Assembly (NCBI GenBank): GCA_025449115.1
Contig: JAHLKC010000151.1
Coordinates: 30,769-94,768 of the forward strand
DNA length: 64,000 nucleotides
DNA from: Chytridium lagenaria
Lineage: Eukaryota; Chytridiomycota; Chytridiomycetes; Chytridiales; Chytridiaceae
Reading direction: 5' to 3'
Shown here: piece after piece, positions 45,523 to 56,126 of the stretch
Position numbering within the stretch: the stretch's first letter is position 1
Layout: each line of letters begins with the position of its first letter
Notes under the pieces: model-generated
The model's database searches: none
The model's input: the letters and a program-made list of their open reading frames with translations, nothing else
Told to the model about the DNA's origin: nothing
Made by a program: the position numbers and the translations under genes

Positions 45523-46359
45523 ATGCTCTTCACCGCCGTCGCCACTCTCCTCCTCGCCCTCAGCGCCTCCGCGGCTCCCCTCCCCCAACAGCAGAGCAAC
45601 TCCATCAACTTCGCCGGCAACGTCGGGGGTCTACAACAATTCCAAGCCTCCATCGCCGGCAACGCCGCCAAAGGTCTTCAAGTCAACCAAATCGCCATGC
45701 AAGGCAACACCGCCAACACCCAAAACGCTGCTCTCGGCATCTCCGGCAACACCGCCATCACCCAAGGCAACAGCATCTTTGCTCTCGGCAACACAGCTGG
45801 CACCCAGAACATTGCTGCAGGCGTGCAAGGAAACACGGCATTCACTCAAGCCAACCAGGCCGTCTTCAGTGGGAACGCTGCCACAAACCAGAACCTCAAC
45901 GGCGCGGTCGTTGGGAATGTTGCAGCGGCACAGTCCAACAACGTGTTGTTCAACCAAAATGCTGGTGTAAACCAGTTCAGCACGGGTGCCATCGGAAACA
46001 ACCTCGCCGTGAACCAGGGCAACACTGTCGCGTTCCAAGGTAACCAGGCCGTCAACCAAGCCAACACCGGCTCCATCCTTGGCAACGTTGCCGCGCTCGG
46101 TCAACAGAACACAGTCAACGCGCTCGGAAACGCTGCAACCAACCAGCAGAACATGTTTGGTATTGGATCTAACATTGCGGGTGTTCAAGCGAACGGGATC
46201 AACGCTGCTGGAAACGTTGGTGTCAACAACCAGTTGACTGGCGCGTCCATTGTTGGGAACGGTGCAAGCCTTGCGCAGAGCAATGGAATGAACTTTGTGT
46301 CAAACTTGGGAGCTGTTCAGGGCTTCCAAGTTGATGTGAGCAAGAACATTGTGGCTTAA
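45523..46359 (+). CDS. Secreted Asn/Gln-ladder repeat protein, probable beta-solenoid
   Basis: Intact single-exon gene of 278 codons. Signal peptide MLFTAVATLLLALSASAAP, then about 17 degenerate repeats of 13-16 residues with the core GN-x-A-x-x-Q-x-N followed by a hydrophobic residue (examples QGNTANTQNAALGI, SGNTAITQGNSIFAL, QGNTAFTQANQAVF, QGNQAVNQANTGSIL, GNAATNQQNMFGI). The mature chain has no Cys, Trp, Tyr, His, Arg, Glu or, after the first few residues, Pro; it has two Lys and one Asp. Regular Asn and Gln spacing with alternating small and hydrophobic residues fits a beta-solenoid with stacked polar ladders, as in antifreeze or curlin-like proteins. A wall, adhesive or amyloid role is inference. 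No close family recognised. The gene is not frame-broken. Confidence 0.85.
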   Translation: MLFTAVATLLLALSASAAPLPQQQSNSINFAGNVGGLQQFQASIAGNAAKGLQVNQIAMQGNTANTQNAALGISGNTAITQGNSIFALGNTAGTQNIAAGVQGNTAFTQANQAVFSGNAATNQNLNGAVVGNVAAAQSNNVLFNQNAGVNQFSTGAIGNNLAVNQGNTVAFQGNQAVNQANTGSILGNVAALGQQNTVNALGNAATNQQNMFGIGSNIAGVQANGINAAGNVGVNNQLTGASIVGNGASLAQSNGMNFVSNLGAVQGFQVDVSKNIVA

Positions 46360-47202
46360 TTCTCATTTCTGTGTGCTCTTTTCTCGTTTTCCTTGTTTAA
46401 ATAATTGTTTCTTGTACTCTTTGAGCGAGTGTGTAGTCGTGTATAAATTTCAAAATTAATAATAGTCATTTTACTCTACTTTTACGTTAAAAAAACTCAA
46501 GTTCAACCCTCAATGTATTGAAATTACCTTTAAAACAAATGATTATCCCATACGTTAAAGCTCTGTTCGTTCAAATTAAGCAAAGTTATGAACAGGATCA
46601 TCAATGATCGGCAGTGTTTGCGTGTCGCCGATCGAGAACACGTTGACAAGGACGTCACGCCTAACAGATTTTGTTTAAAACTTATGAAATCTCTCCAAAA
46701 GCTGTGTAGATATTGGCAGGGGTGTAAAAAATAATATTCCTGGTAGCAGCATATTGTAGCTTTTTGCATAGAGTTTGGCTACAAAAAAGTCACGCTCTTA
46801 ATGCACGGATATCCCATCGTGACAAAAGTCTAGTAGGTATTAGGAAATATCAAAATCAACTTCTGGATAAACGTTTTTTCTTTCGTTTCAACAGAAGTCT
46901 GGCCTTCCGACGAACCCGTCCATTTTCCGGACCTGTCTTGATGGTTGAAAGACCTTTTACCTTACGGCGACCAAAGATAGTATCTGACAATTTCAAGCCT
47001 TGCACGTTCTTCAAATCGCGGATTTCGTTGGGGCTTGGCCGCAAAACACTCCACAAAAAAAACACGATGAAACTTGAGCGACGCTGGAGCGACGACGTTC
47101 CCTTCATTTAAATCAAGCCCTCTAATAAACCACACCCATCGATTTCAACAACGAACGACGAGGACGACGGTGTCAACATTCAAAGGCACACATAACATCG
47201 AC
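46360..47202. other. Intergenic DNA
   Basis: 3' flank of the repeat-protein gene and promoter of PAQR 2. A basic 83-codon minus frame (46856-47107) is open but has no recognised motif; I do not call it. Confidence 0.45.
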
Positions 47203-48801
47203 ATGGCTACAGCAGACTCCGTTTTATCGACCTCCACCTCCTGCATTCCAGATTTGATGGAACCGCCCAGACTCCCCACATCCACCACACAAGACCCTTC
47301 ACCATCAGATGATGACCAAGATACTGTAGTTGGAGCAGAATCAGGCTCAACATCATCTCCAAGCCTCAGACCATACCATCCTCCTTCTCCCGACATCTTA
47401 TCCATCCATCCCACCGCACACCCTGTCAACAGGATCCCCTCATTGCTCACTCTCACCGTTGCTCCTACAAGCGTCGACGATATCTGTGATGGTCCAGTAG
47501 CTTGTGTGAAGGATACAGATGGTTTAGGATTAAAGATTGAGGATGTGGAAGATGTGATAGATAGCAAGTTACCAAGAGAGAAATGTGTTCACGAACAAAG
47601 CTTGAAGAGATTTTGGGAGAAGGGACGACTGCAGCTTTATAAATTCGAGGAGGTGCCACGGTACATGCAAGATAACTGCTATATCAGAGAAAAGTGAGTG
47701 ATCTCGCTTTTACCGTATTAAATAATACCTGACGTTAATGTTTATAGATATCGTAGTGGTTTCTCATACAAGGAAAACTGGATGTCCCTAATGCACCTCC
47801 ATAACGAATCTGTAAGTTCCCTTTTCATCATTTACCATTCTTACATTTCTCGGAAACGCAGGGTAACATATGGTCTCACGTACTCGCCACGTTCCTATTT
47901 ATAGTGCTGGCAGCGGCTTTCGCAGGCGGAGCCACATTTCTATGGAGCGGGCTGGACTCGTCTCAGATTACACTAGCGGATCGGGCGATCGTGTGTTTCT
48001 TTTTCGTCGTATCGGCGTTTACGTTTTGGTCATCTTCATTGTTTCACCTTCATTTGTCGCATTCAGTAGAGGCGTACTTGAAGTATGGGTGCCTAGATTA
48101 CTCTGGGTACGTTTATCATTCTCAAAGTTTAATTCCACTTATTCCATCCCGACCTACTCTTGCCTCTTATATAGATACGATTTACTAAGCGTTTTACTTT
48201 TTTGTTATTTTAGCATCTCCGCCTCGGTCTGTGCCAACGGCATCACCATCCTATTCTATCTCTTCCGCTGCTCCCCCATCCGCATGGTCCCCTGGCTCAT
48301 CTCCATCTTTCTCATCAACCTCGTCGGCGTCTTTGGCCCTCTCTTCAAGTTTTGGCCGACAGCCGTATTCCGCCCTTACCGTGCTATTATCTATATTGCA
48401 TCCGCTGTCATCAGCATGGCACCAATTATACATTTTGGAACGACGAGGGAGGCAATGTCGTTGATAACGCACGGGTTTGCGGTGGAAGGGTTTTGTTTAA
48501 TGCTCGGGATATATACGTTTGGAGTGGTGGTGTATGTAGGACATTTGCCAGAGAGGTACACTGATTTAAACTGATACAGGCTGACGGTTTATTTTTACAG
48601 GTTCGCTCCTGGACGATTTGATGTTTATTTTCATAGTCATCAAATATGGCATGTTTGCTGTGTTGTGGCGGCTTTGGTACATATGAATGGTAAGCCTCAT
48701 CTCTTTTTCGTGGTTTCTTTTCTTTTTTTGTTCTAACTGCGTTCATAGTTATTTTCGCGCTGATAAAATGGCGGGCTGAAGTTGCATCTTGTTCCTCTTA
48801 A
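47203..48801 (+). CDS. PAQR-family seven-TM receptor-like protein, copy 2
   Basis: Six exons with clean borders: 47203-47693, 47748-47811, 47862-48106, 48214-48555, 48601-48689 and 48749-48801. The N-terminal 130 residues are Ser/Thr/Pro-rich and acidic (cytoplasmic). Then LYKFEEVPRYMQDNCYI, YRSGFSYKENWMSLMHLHNES, IWSHVLATFLFIVLA (TM1), SSLFHLHLSHSVEAYLKYGCLDYSG with Ser/His/Asp of the zinc site, further TM helices (ISASVCANGITILFYLF; VPWLISIFLINLVGVF; AIIYIASAVISMAPI; GFCLMLGIYTFGVVVYVG), and HSHQIWHVCCVVAALVHMN with the last zinc histidines. All junctions keep the frame. Start chosen at 47203 (ACATGG context); the frame is open to 47074. Intron positions equal those of PAQR 1. Confidence 0.93.
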
Positions 48802-49563
48802 TTATAACTCCTGAACTATCCTTCATCCTAACATCTCATATCATTTTGAATTTATTTATCTGTATATCCAACATAATTTAAGGACTAAAAAACAAAACCA
48901 TTCTTACACCATTTAATTTCTATATCTCAACAATCTCTTGAATTTTAGCTTGCAACTAGTGACATCGATATTTAAAAAACCCTGCGTTTAATCGACGCAC
49001 TTGATTGCAGCACTTTTTCGCAAAGTTTGATATAGGGCGAGTTTGTGTATAGGAGAAATAGCTAAAGAAAAGTATAATGAAAAAATTACACGAAACTCTG
49101 AAAAAGGTAGGTAAGGCGCCCTCATGTAATCACAGCCAACGTGCGCGCAATACATGAGAATATTGTAAAGACTATATGAAATGGCCTTAGTCCTTTGGCA
49201 CCACTTTGTGAGGATGAGTACGGTCAAGAAACATAACCAGCTCGTGAACTCAAATCCAATCGAAAGGGAAACTGAAGCGGACGATCGGGGAGTACTGGTA
49301 ATTTTTCCCGACTTTCTACCATGTGTTGATTTTTCTTCATCTATAATGTCGCAGGTTTTTTTATTATTATTCAAAATAGAAAATAGTTTATTAAACAAGG
49401 AAGAAGCATGAAAGGCAAACGGAAAAAAAAGGTTGATTGAGATAATAAGAAGTAGTAAGTAAAGAGGCGCGTCAAATCCTGAACTCATAATCCACTTCAA
49501 ATCGTTTTTGGAATATTATAAATCCAAATAAGAAACCATAGCATCATGAAAAAGAATCCACAT
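48802..49563. other. Intergenic DNA between convergent genes
   Basis: Between the 3' ends of PAQR 2 and the ankyrin-DIL gene. A 170-codon minus frame (48988-49500) is hydrophobic in parts but has no motif, no signal of conservation and lies in AT-rich DNA; not called. Confidence 0.45.
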
Positions 49564-52346
49564 TCAACTCAAACCCCCATCCCACCCTTCCCCAAGCTCC
49601 TCCAAACTCTCCTGATCCAACATCCTCATACACCCATCCGGAATAAACGGCACAGCCCTCGCCCAAGCCCACCCCACATCCGCCTCAGTTCCCGACATGG
49701 CTGGCAACAAAAACGGCGGCACCACGACATCCAACAACCCCTCCAAATCCCCGTCCTCCTCAACCCTTCGTATATCCTCCCCAACTTTCATAACATAAGC
49801 TTCAACTTCTTCAGGAAAACTCGGTTCCCCAATCTCATAACGATAGCCGACCATCGTACGACCAATTTGAGGGATCGTGATAGCGTCTAGACCCCGCCAT
49901 GGTTTCAAGGAGTTCACCAAGATCCTGCAATGACGTGGCGACTTGCAAGAATTGACAAATTTGAAGCGTTGGTTTCAGATGCCACAAAACGTTCCCCTCG
50001 GGATAGGTATGTCAGTGACATCCGGTGTGTCCTCCATCTCTCTACACCAATCCATCAATACGGATAAATTCAAGCGAACCTGCATTGCGCGGGCTCGACA
50101 GTGGAGGTCACGGGAATGTGAGAACACGGTTGAAGAGGGTAGCGTTAATATGGTGGAGGGCTTGGATAATGGATTGACGGATAATGGAGGGATGGACGCC
50201 GGACGAGGTGAGAGCGTTCTTGGAAGAATCGAGGATCGTGAGAAGTGTGCGGGGGGTGACTTTATAGGGTTTCTTTGGATGCAGACCAGCGTCCTAATAT
50301 ACCGATACGGGCGAGGGGCGGCTGTAGCGGAGGGTACGGGGGAGGGCAGGAGGGGAGATGGGAGAATTTGAACCGACGAGACTGTTTGGTAGAATGGTTG
50401 GAGATGTTAACGGTGTTGACATCCCGCTTGGGATTCGTTTGATGTGGTTGTCTGATGCTGTAGAAGCGGACGTCGTCTTCCGAGCCCCGTGAAAGCGTTT
50501 TCGGAATCTCGTGTTGGCGATGGCTTCCTTTTCGCCGTGATCGATGAGGGCGGCGTCTAAAACTTGGAGGGAGCTGACGAGTGAGGTTGTGGGAGAAGAG
50601 AACGTAGAGTTCGCGAAGAAGTTCAGTGAAGGTGGCTTGGTGATCGGTTGTAGAGCTGCGTAGACCAGGGTCCCGACGGAGGTAGCGGATGAGCTGGGCG
50701 GTGTTGGCGATGTGATGGGCGAGGAGATGGCTGTCGTCCGGCGTTTTCTAAACATTTTTCGATAAGCATGAGGCGATGCGACAACAAGCTATGTACCTGA
50801 ATTTCGCCAACGATTACTGCGAGTGCTTTTGAAAAGAATGTATCCAAGAATTCCGGTGTATTCCAATAATGCGCGTACCTTGCACACAAAATCATAATAT
50901 TCGCTGGTATTGGCTTTGACAACTTCTTCCTTCTCTGACGGCGTTGAGCAGAAGGTTGAAGATTGACGATAGCGACTTTCAGAATTCCGTCCATTTTCTT
51001 TTCATCAAAAACAAGCATTTGGTCTAAACTGCAGCGATCCCAATCAAAGGGAGGGAGGTGTCGTCTACATCGGAATCAGAGTCTGACGAAGTTGAGGGAA
51101 TAAGGTCGGATTTGGCGCTGGGGTATGCTACGGATATCTAAAGGAATTTAAGTTAAATAAAACGAATTAAAAACGCACCCTTTGGGATTCATCCCTTTTC
51201 AGTTTAGTATCATCGCCATATCCAGAGTCTTCATCCTTTGCAAAAAATAGACTTCCGTCAATAAAAGAACTTTCGGGCTTCGATTGTTCCATATCCAGAA
51301 TCTTTCTCATCTCTTGTGATGCGTCTCTTTTTACAATATCCTGCAATGATCTCCCGCGGTTTGATTTCAAGTCCTTTGATGCACCACATTCGATGAGCGT
51401 CTTGGCAGAGTCCTCGTGTCCGTTCGAACAGGCCCAAAGAAGAGGCGTCCATCCATCTGAATAAGTACATTACATTAGAACACACCACTGAATAGATTGA
51501 GCGAGATCACTCACTCTTATCACGATCATCAACATTGGCGCCTTCCTCGATCAATATTCTAATTATATCCGCATATCCCCAACATGCTGCATAGACGATA
51601 GCTGGAGTTCCATCCTCGTCTTTCCCGTTAAGGTCAATCCAGTCTTTGACATTTGTTTTCATTGTTGAAGTCTCTTTAATCTTCCCAAGCATCATCCCAA
51701 CCTTCCCAATATCCCCATTCGAACAAGCCCGAATGAAAATCGCAGTAATCCTTTCTCTTTTCTCATCGTCCGATATCGCATTGTCGCTTGCAATGTCTTC
51801 TGGCTCTAGAAATAGAGAAACTTCTGTAGAAATGGTTGAAAATGATGTGTTGCTGGCATCAAGCAGTGTTTCACCGAGTAGGGGAAAGAGCTCCTGCATG
51901 AATTCCAAAGTTGGATCTGCTGGCTATGGATGAGGCGATTGATGGGCGACGAGATTTGGATTGTGGACCCTGATGGCGTCGTTGGTGGCGAGGTTGGGAC
52001 TCGGTGTGGCATCAAGTTTTGCGCAGACCTTTTGGGTGATGGTGTTGGAGTTGGAAAACTGGCAGATAATTCGTTCAGGCCTGTCGCTAAACCTTTAGGT
52101 TGAAATTAAAGAGAGAGTGGTTAGACGGGGAAAGACGCTTGATCTCGCCGATAACAAACAAATTCCACTTCTTCAACTTTAAGCCCATTATAACATGCAA
52201 GAGCTGAATGCAATAATGCAGTAAAGCTTACCGTTAGGCGGCGAAGCAGGTTGGAGGGTAGCCTCAACGATGCCTTCTTCATCGTCAAAGCCGCCGTCAA
52301 ACATGACCTCAACGACCTCTTTGGGGTCGTCCGCTGGGGATGCCAT
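49564..52346 (-). CDS. Ankyrin-repeat and DIL-domain protein
   Basis: Start ATG 52346 (MASPADDPKEVVEVMFDGG), intron with donor GTAAGC at about 52230, then a Ser/Pro-rich linker. Ankyrin repeats follow at 51480-51790: ITAIFIRACSNGDIGKVGMML, DGTPAIVYAACWGYADIIRILIEEGANV and GWTPLLWACSNGHEDSAKTLIECGA (the last after an intron). Ser/Lys-rich spacer, then a DIL (dilute) domain: LKVAIVNLQPSAQ, ARYAHYWNTPEFLDTFFSKAL, AHHIANTAQLIRYLR-type segment, ATFTELLRELYVLFSHNL, and the C-terminal PFLLPAMSGTEADVGWAWARAV. Fungal ankyrin+DIL proteins without a myosin motor are a known architecture; role unknown, perhaps in vesicle or actin linkage. Several frame changes between 50300 and 50760. Confidence 0.8.
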
Positions 52347-53094
52347 CGTATGTAATGCACCACAAGGGGAATAAAGATTATCCCGTCAATACGCCTTGAA
52401 TATGCTGCTTGAGAGCTAAAGGATGATGGGATGACGGGTTGCTGGGTGTGCGGTGTGCGCCGGTGTGCGGTTGCTGCTCTCCTAATGCCTCTTCAAACCT
52501 TCAAAACTTGAAAAGCCAAAGCAGTTAATTGGACAGCCCCTTATTAAAGAAGTAATACAATTAAATTACCGCTGGGATTCCACGTTTACCAGAGACTTGG
52601 TCAAAAATAACCAAACCATCCCAACGCGACCGGTCTCTCTTCTGAAAAAGAGTCCACCCAAATCTATATTTCAAGCGCATGCTGATCCCTTCCTCCCACT
52701 TCACGCATGCTGCCTGACTAATGACAGTCACTGCGCAGTGCTTGGTGACTTTCGCCCATTTAACCGGTTTCCTCACAAAACGCAAAACTTCTGCGCGCGC
52801 TGGTACAAAAAGGGGGAAGCGTAGCAGTATCGGCCTGGAGTGAGCTGCAACTTGCTGTCAAACCACCCAGAATGCTTGAATGAGGGATATTTAAAGCGAC
52901 GCTCAAGCCAACTCAGGAAATTACACATTGCAAAAAACAGAAAAATTTCAATTTGACGCCCCTCATTCGTCTCCTTGGATCCCTTCGTCTCAACATCCTT
53001 TTGCTCGTTAAACTCTCTTTCTTGGACTCACCTGCGCGCCATCAGGACATCCAACCCCATCTTCTGATAGCTCAGCTTCCTCCATACCACCAAC
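52347..53094. other. Divergent intergenic region
   Basis: Separates the ankyrin-DIL gene (minus) from the ArfGAP gene (plus); should hold both promoters. A GTGTGCGGTGTGCG run is near 52449-52470. No gene. Confidence 0.5.
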
Positions 53095-55583
53095 ATGGCC
53101 CCATCGGACCTTACAAAGGCAGAGATCACCGGAAATCTTCAGAGCTCAAATCACAGAAGAGGGAAACAAAGTCTGTTTCTTCAAGATCCCTGCTAACGGC
53201 TGGTTGCATCTGGATTTCCCCCCACACTTAATAATTGGATTGTTGACTGACATAACCTTTTGATTGTTGTCATTTCAGGTATGCTTCGACTGCGGTGCAA
53301 AGAATCCGACATGGAGTACCGTCACCTACGGTGTTTACCTGTGCTTGGACTGCTCGGCTGTACACAGGAACATGGGGAGTGCACATTTCTTTTGTCAGGT
53401 GAGAATGGCTGCTATGGATGATGGATTGGGATTTAATGTCCTGCTCTCCTGTTGATCTTGTTTTGATCTTCGGCGTCGAGGCATCACACACTTCTTGGAT
53501 TCTTTTCATGGATACGAAAGTGTTGACGTTAGATTTAAACATCTAACCTTCCGCCGTTTATTTGTTGTCGCTCGTAACTTGTGTGCGCCTACATCTCCCA
53601 ACCACAATCATATCAGATCAACCATCCTCGACTCCTGGTCTCTTGAGCAACTCCGCGTCATGAAGCACGGCGGGAACGCCAACGCCATTGAATTCTTTCG
53701 CTCCACGGCTCCGGTCCAGAAAAGTTTAAAGACGCCAAATCCAAGTACACCTCCCGCATCGGAACAATGTATAAAGAAAAGCTTCGCAAGCTCGCTCTCG
53801 CCGATGCGGACCGGTACCCCAATGGTATCGTCTTGGATGGTGCAGAGACTACTTCTCCTTCGGCTCAAAGAACTCGCAGGATGATTTCTTTGCGGACTGG
53901 GATACACCTACCTCGTCGGAAAAGAACTCACCAGCTTTGGGAAATGCTACTTTGGTGAAGCAGACACCGTCCGCCGGCGGTTGTTCCTGCGTCGCCTGTT
54001 ACTGCTGTCAACAAGGCACCGTCTCCTTTAAGTCAACCCGCTGAGCCCAAGTTTGGAGGATTTAGCGAACCGTCCGCAACATCTGTCTCAGCCTCCGCTG
54101 TGAGTTCGGTGAGCTTTTTTTTTTACAGCAACCCTATTTTGTATCAGAAACATGATGATTCAATGACAGCTAACGTATTTGACACGTTTTTTATAGAACA
54201 CGTTCGACGATGATTGATGACTGGGGAGACTCTTCCGACTTCACGGCCCCTACGCCCGCTCCAGTTTCCACCTTCTCCGCCCCAGCTCCCTCCAAACTCC
54301 GCCCCCGCCCCCGTTCCCGTCGTCAAGCCAAAGGAGCCCCGAACCCGCGGCCGTGATCATCCCCGCGGCTGAACCCAAGCCCACCACTCACTTGTCCTCT
54401 CTTGGCGGTGGCAGCAAAAAGAAAGGTCTCGGTGCCAAAAAAGCCACGAAAGTGATAAACTTTGACGATGCGGAGCGACGTGCCAAAGAGGAAGAAGAGC
54501 GGTTTAAGCGTGAAGACGAGGAGAGGAAGAAACGTCAGGAAGAGGAGAAGGCCAATGCGTCGCTGTTTGCGAATGATACGTTTGGAACACCTTCTGCAGG
54601 ATCCAGGTTTGCTTTTGGAGCTGTTGAGGCGAGTAAAGGTGGTAAGGGAGGGAAAAGTCAGGAGGATGATGAGATGGATAGATTGGGATGGGGGTGGATA
54701 GACTTGGATTCGGCTTTGGCTTTGATCCAAAGGCGCCGCAGGGAAAGACACCTTCGTCGTTTGGCGCAACCTCGTTTGGAGCAACCTCTTCTTCGTCTTC
54801 TGGGTTCGGGCCTCTGGAGCTTCGTCGTCGTTTGCAGCATCGTCTGGAGCGTCGAAGGGATATGGTGGTGGAAGCGGGAATGGCGGTAGCAAGGACGGAT
54901 GGGGAGCGTCGTCAAAGAATTCGTATGAGAATGACCGGTATGGAGACGACCGCCGTGGTGGATTTGGAGGTGGAGGCTTTGGGTCAACACCGGGAGGCGG
55001 CGCTGCTGCGGCTTTGAACGATGGAGATGCTCAGAAGAGGTTCGGCAGCGCAAAAGCCATTTCTAGTGATCAGTACTTTGGAAGGGGAAATTATGATGAA
55101 AGGGAAAGGTACGTAAAATTATCAGTCGTCCCATGTTTCTCATTCCTCCTCTTCATTCTTCCTTTTATTGATCGTTCAATATGATCGTTTATTTTTAAAT
55201 ATTTTTATGCTCTCGTTTTACTTAACATTTTCGTTTCCCAGCGCCGAAGCCCGTGACAGACTCCAACAGTTTCAAGGTAAAAGTGGGTTCGGATCCGACG
55301 AGTATTACGGGCGTGACGAAAGCGCGTACGCTGAACGTCGGAACAGTGGGAGTGGACTTGTGGATGCGGTTGGAAGCACGGCAAGGGACTTTGCTTCCAA
55401 GTTTGTGGATCAGGGGATACAAGATTTGAGTAGCTTGAAGAAGATTGTGGCGGAGGGAGGCAGTAAGCTAGGAAATATATTGCAGGATATGCAGGTGAGT
55501 GATTGTTGGGGTTGGTTTATGTGGCATGTGGTTTGCATTGACTTTTTAAAATTTTGTAGTCACGGTATGGAGGCGGATATTAA
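53095..55583 (+). CDS. ArfGAP2/3-type (Glo3) GTPase-activating protein
   Basis: Activates GTP hydrolysis on Arf at COPI coats. Exon 1 (53095-53170) ends EEGNK; after an intron to 53278 comes [25 protein letters not shown], the zinc finger C-x2-C-x16-C-x2-C, with SAVHRNMG and the Arg-finger region. A further intron leads to [24 protein letters not shown] and, after a frame change, [18 protein letters not shown]. The middle has [18 protein letters not shown], the basic/acidic coiled region [16 protein letters not shown], and MDRLG repeats. The C-terminal Glo3 motif is visible as [14 protein letters not shown] and [20 protein letters not shown], with final exon SRYGGGY. These fix it as the ArfGAP2/3 branch. 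Indels at 53131 (extra G), 53379 (extra G), near 53700, 53880, 54010, 54210, 54345 and 54690 break the frame. Confidence 0.92.
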
Positions 55584-56126
55584 GGTGTCAGTTTTACGGG
55601 AGGGCACTTCAAATTTGTACGGCATATCATATTGTTATGCAGAGTTTTTAAGATTTCGTGTGTTTGTTATCGTTATTGGTCCTGCAACCATCGTGCCTTA
55701 GCCCCTCACTTATATTTCGTGGTTCCCCTCTCTTTTAGTTATCGACCTCTCCTTTTATTTACAGACGCGTATCGCGTCTTTTGTTCTTGGTGCTTTCTTT
55801 TCTTTTATTAATATACACACGCGATGTTGTTAACATCACCATCCAAATTCTCGTTCGAACGTTGAATATGCATTGGCCGATGTGATTGGGGGAAATGGGA
55901 CTTGGCCAACGGCTGACCCCAATCGCGCAACATCAGTAGACACACCCATTCCCCCTATCACGACATCCCCATTGTTCTCATGCAGCGCTCTGATATGCCA
56001 ACACCCGAGACACGATACCTCGTCTCCAAAGACACAATCCAAAGTTGTTTTGATACTCCTACAACCCTTCCTAGGCTTACTAGGAATCTCGTAGAAGAAT
56101 AATCTATCCAATATTGCATCGAACGC
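55584..56126. other. Intergenic DNA
   Basis: Between ArfGAP and the next plus-strand gene. Minus-strand frames here overlap the start of that gene and show no motif. Confidence 0.45.

Noticed and set aside
45631..46188. Minus-strand 185-codon frame
   Set aside because: Antisense to the repeat-protein gene; open only because of its repetitive GC-rich codons.
45434..46359. Nuclear gene of bacterial origin (curlin-type) by transfer
   Set aside because: Fungal-type signal peptide and TATA promoter; repeat does not match curlin consensus closely enough.
46856..47107. Basic 83-codon minus frame
   Set aside because: Looks ribosomal-protein-like only in charge; no motif, overlaps an open frame on the other strand and the promoter of PAQR 2.
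48988..49500. 170-codon minus frame with hydrophobic stretches
   Set aside because: AT-rich DNA translated by chance into Phe/Leu/Ile; no consistent TM pattern or family motif.
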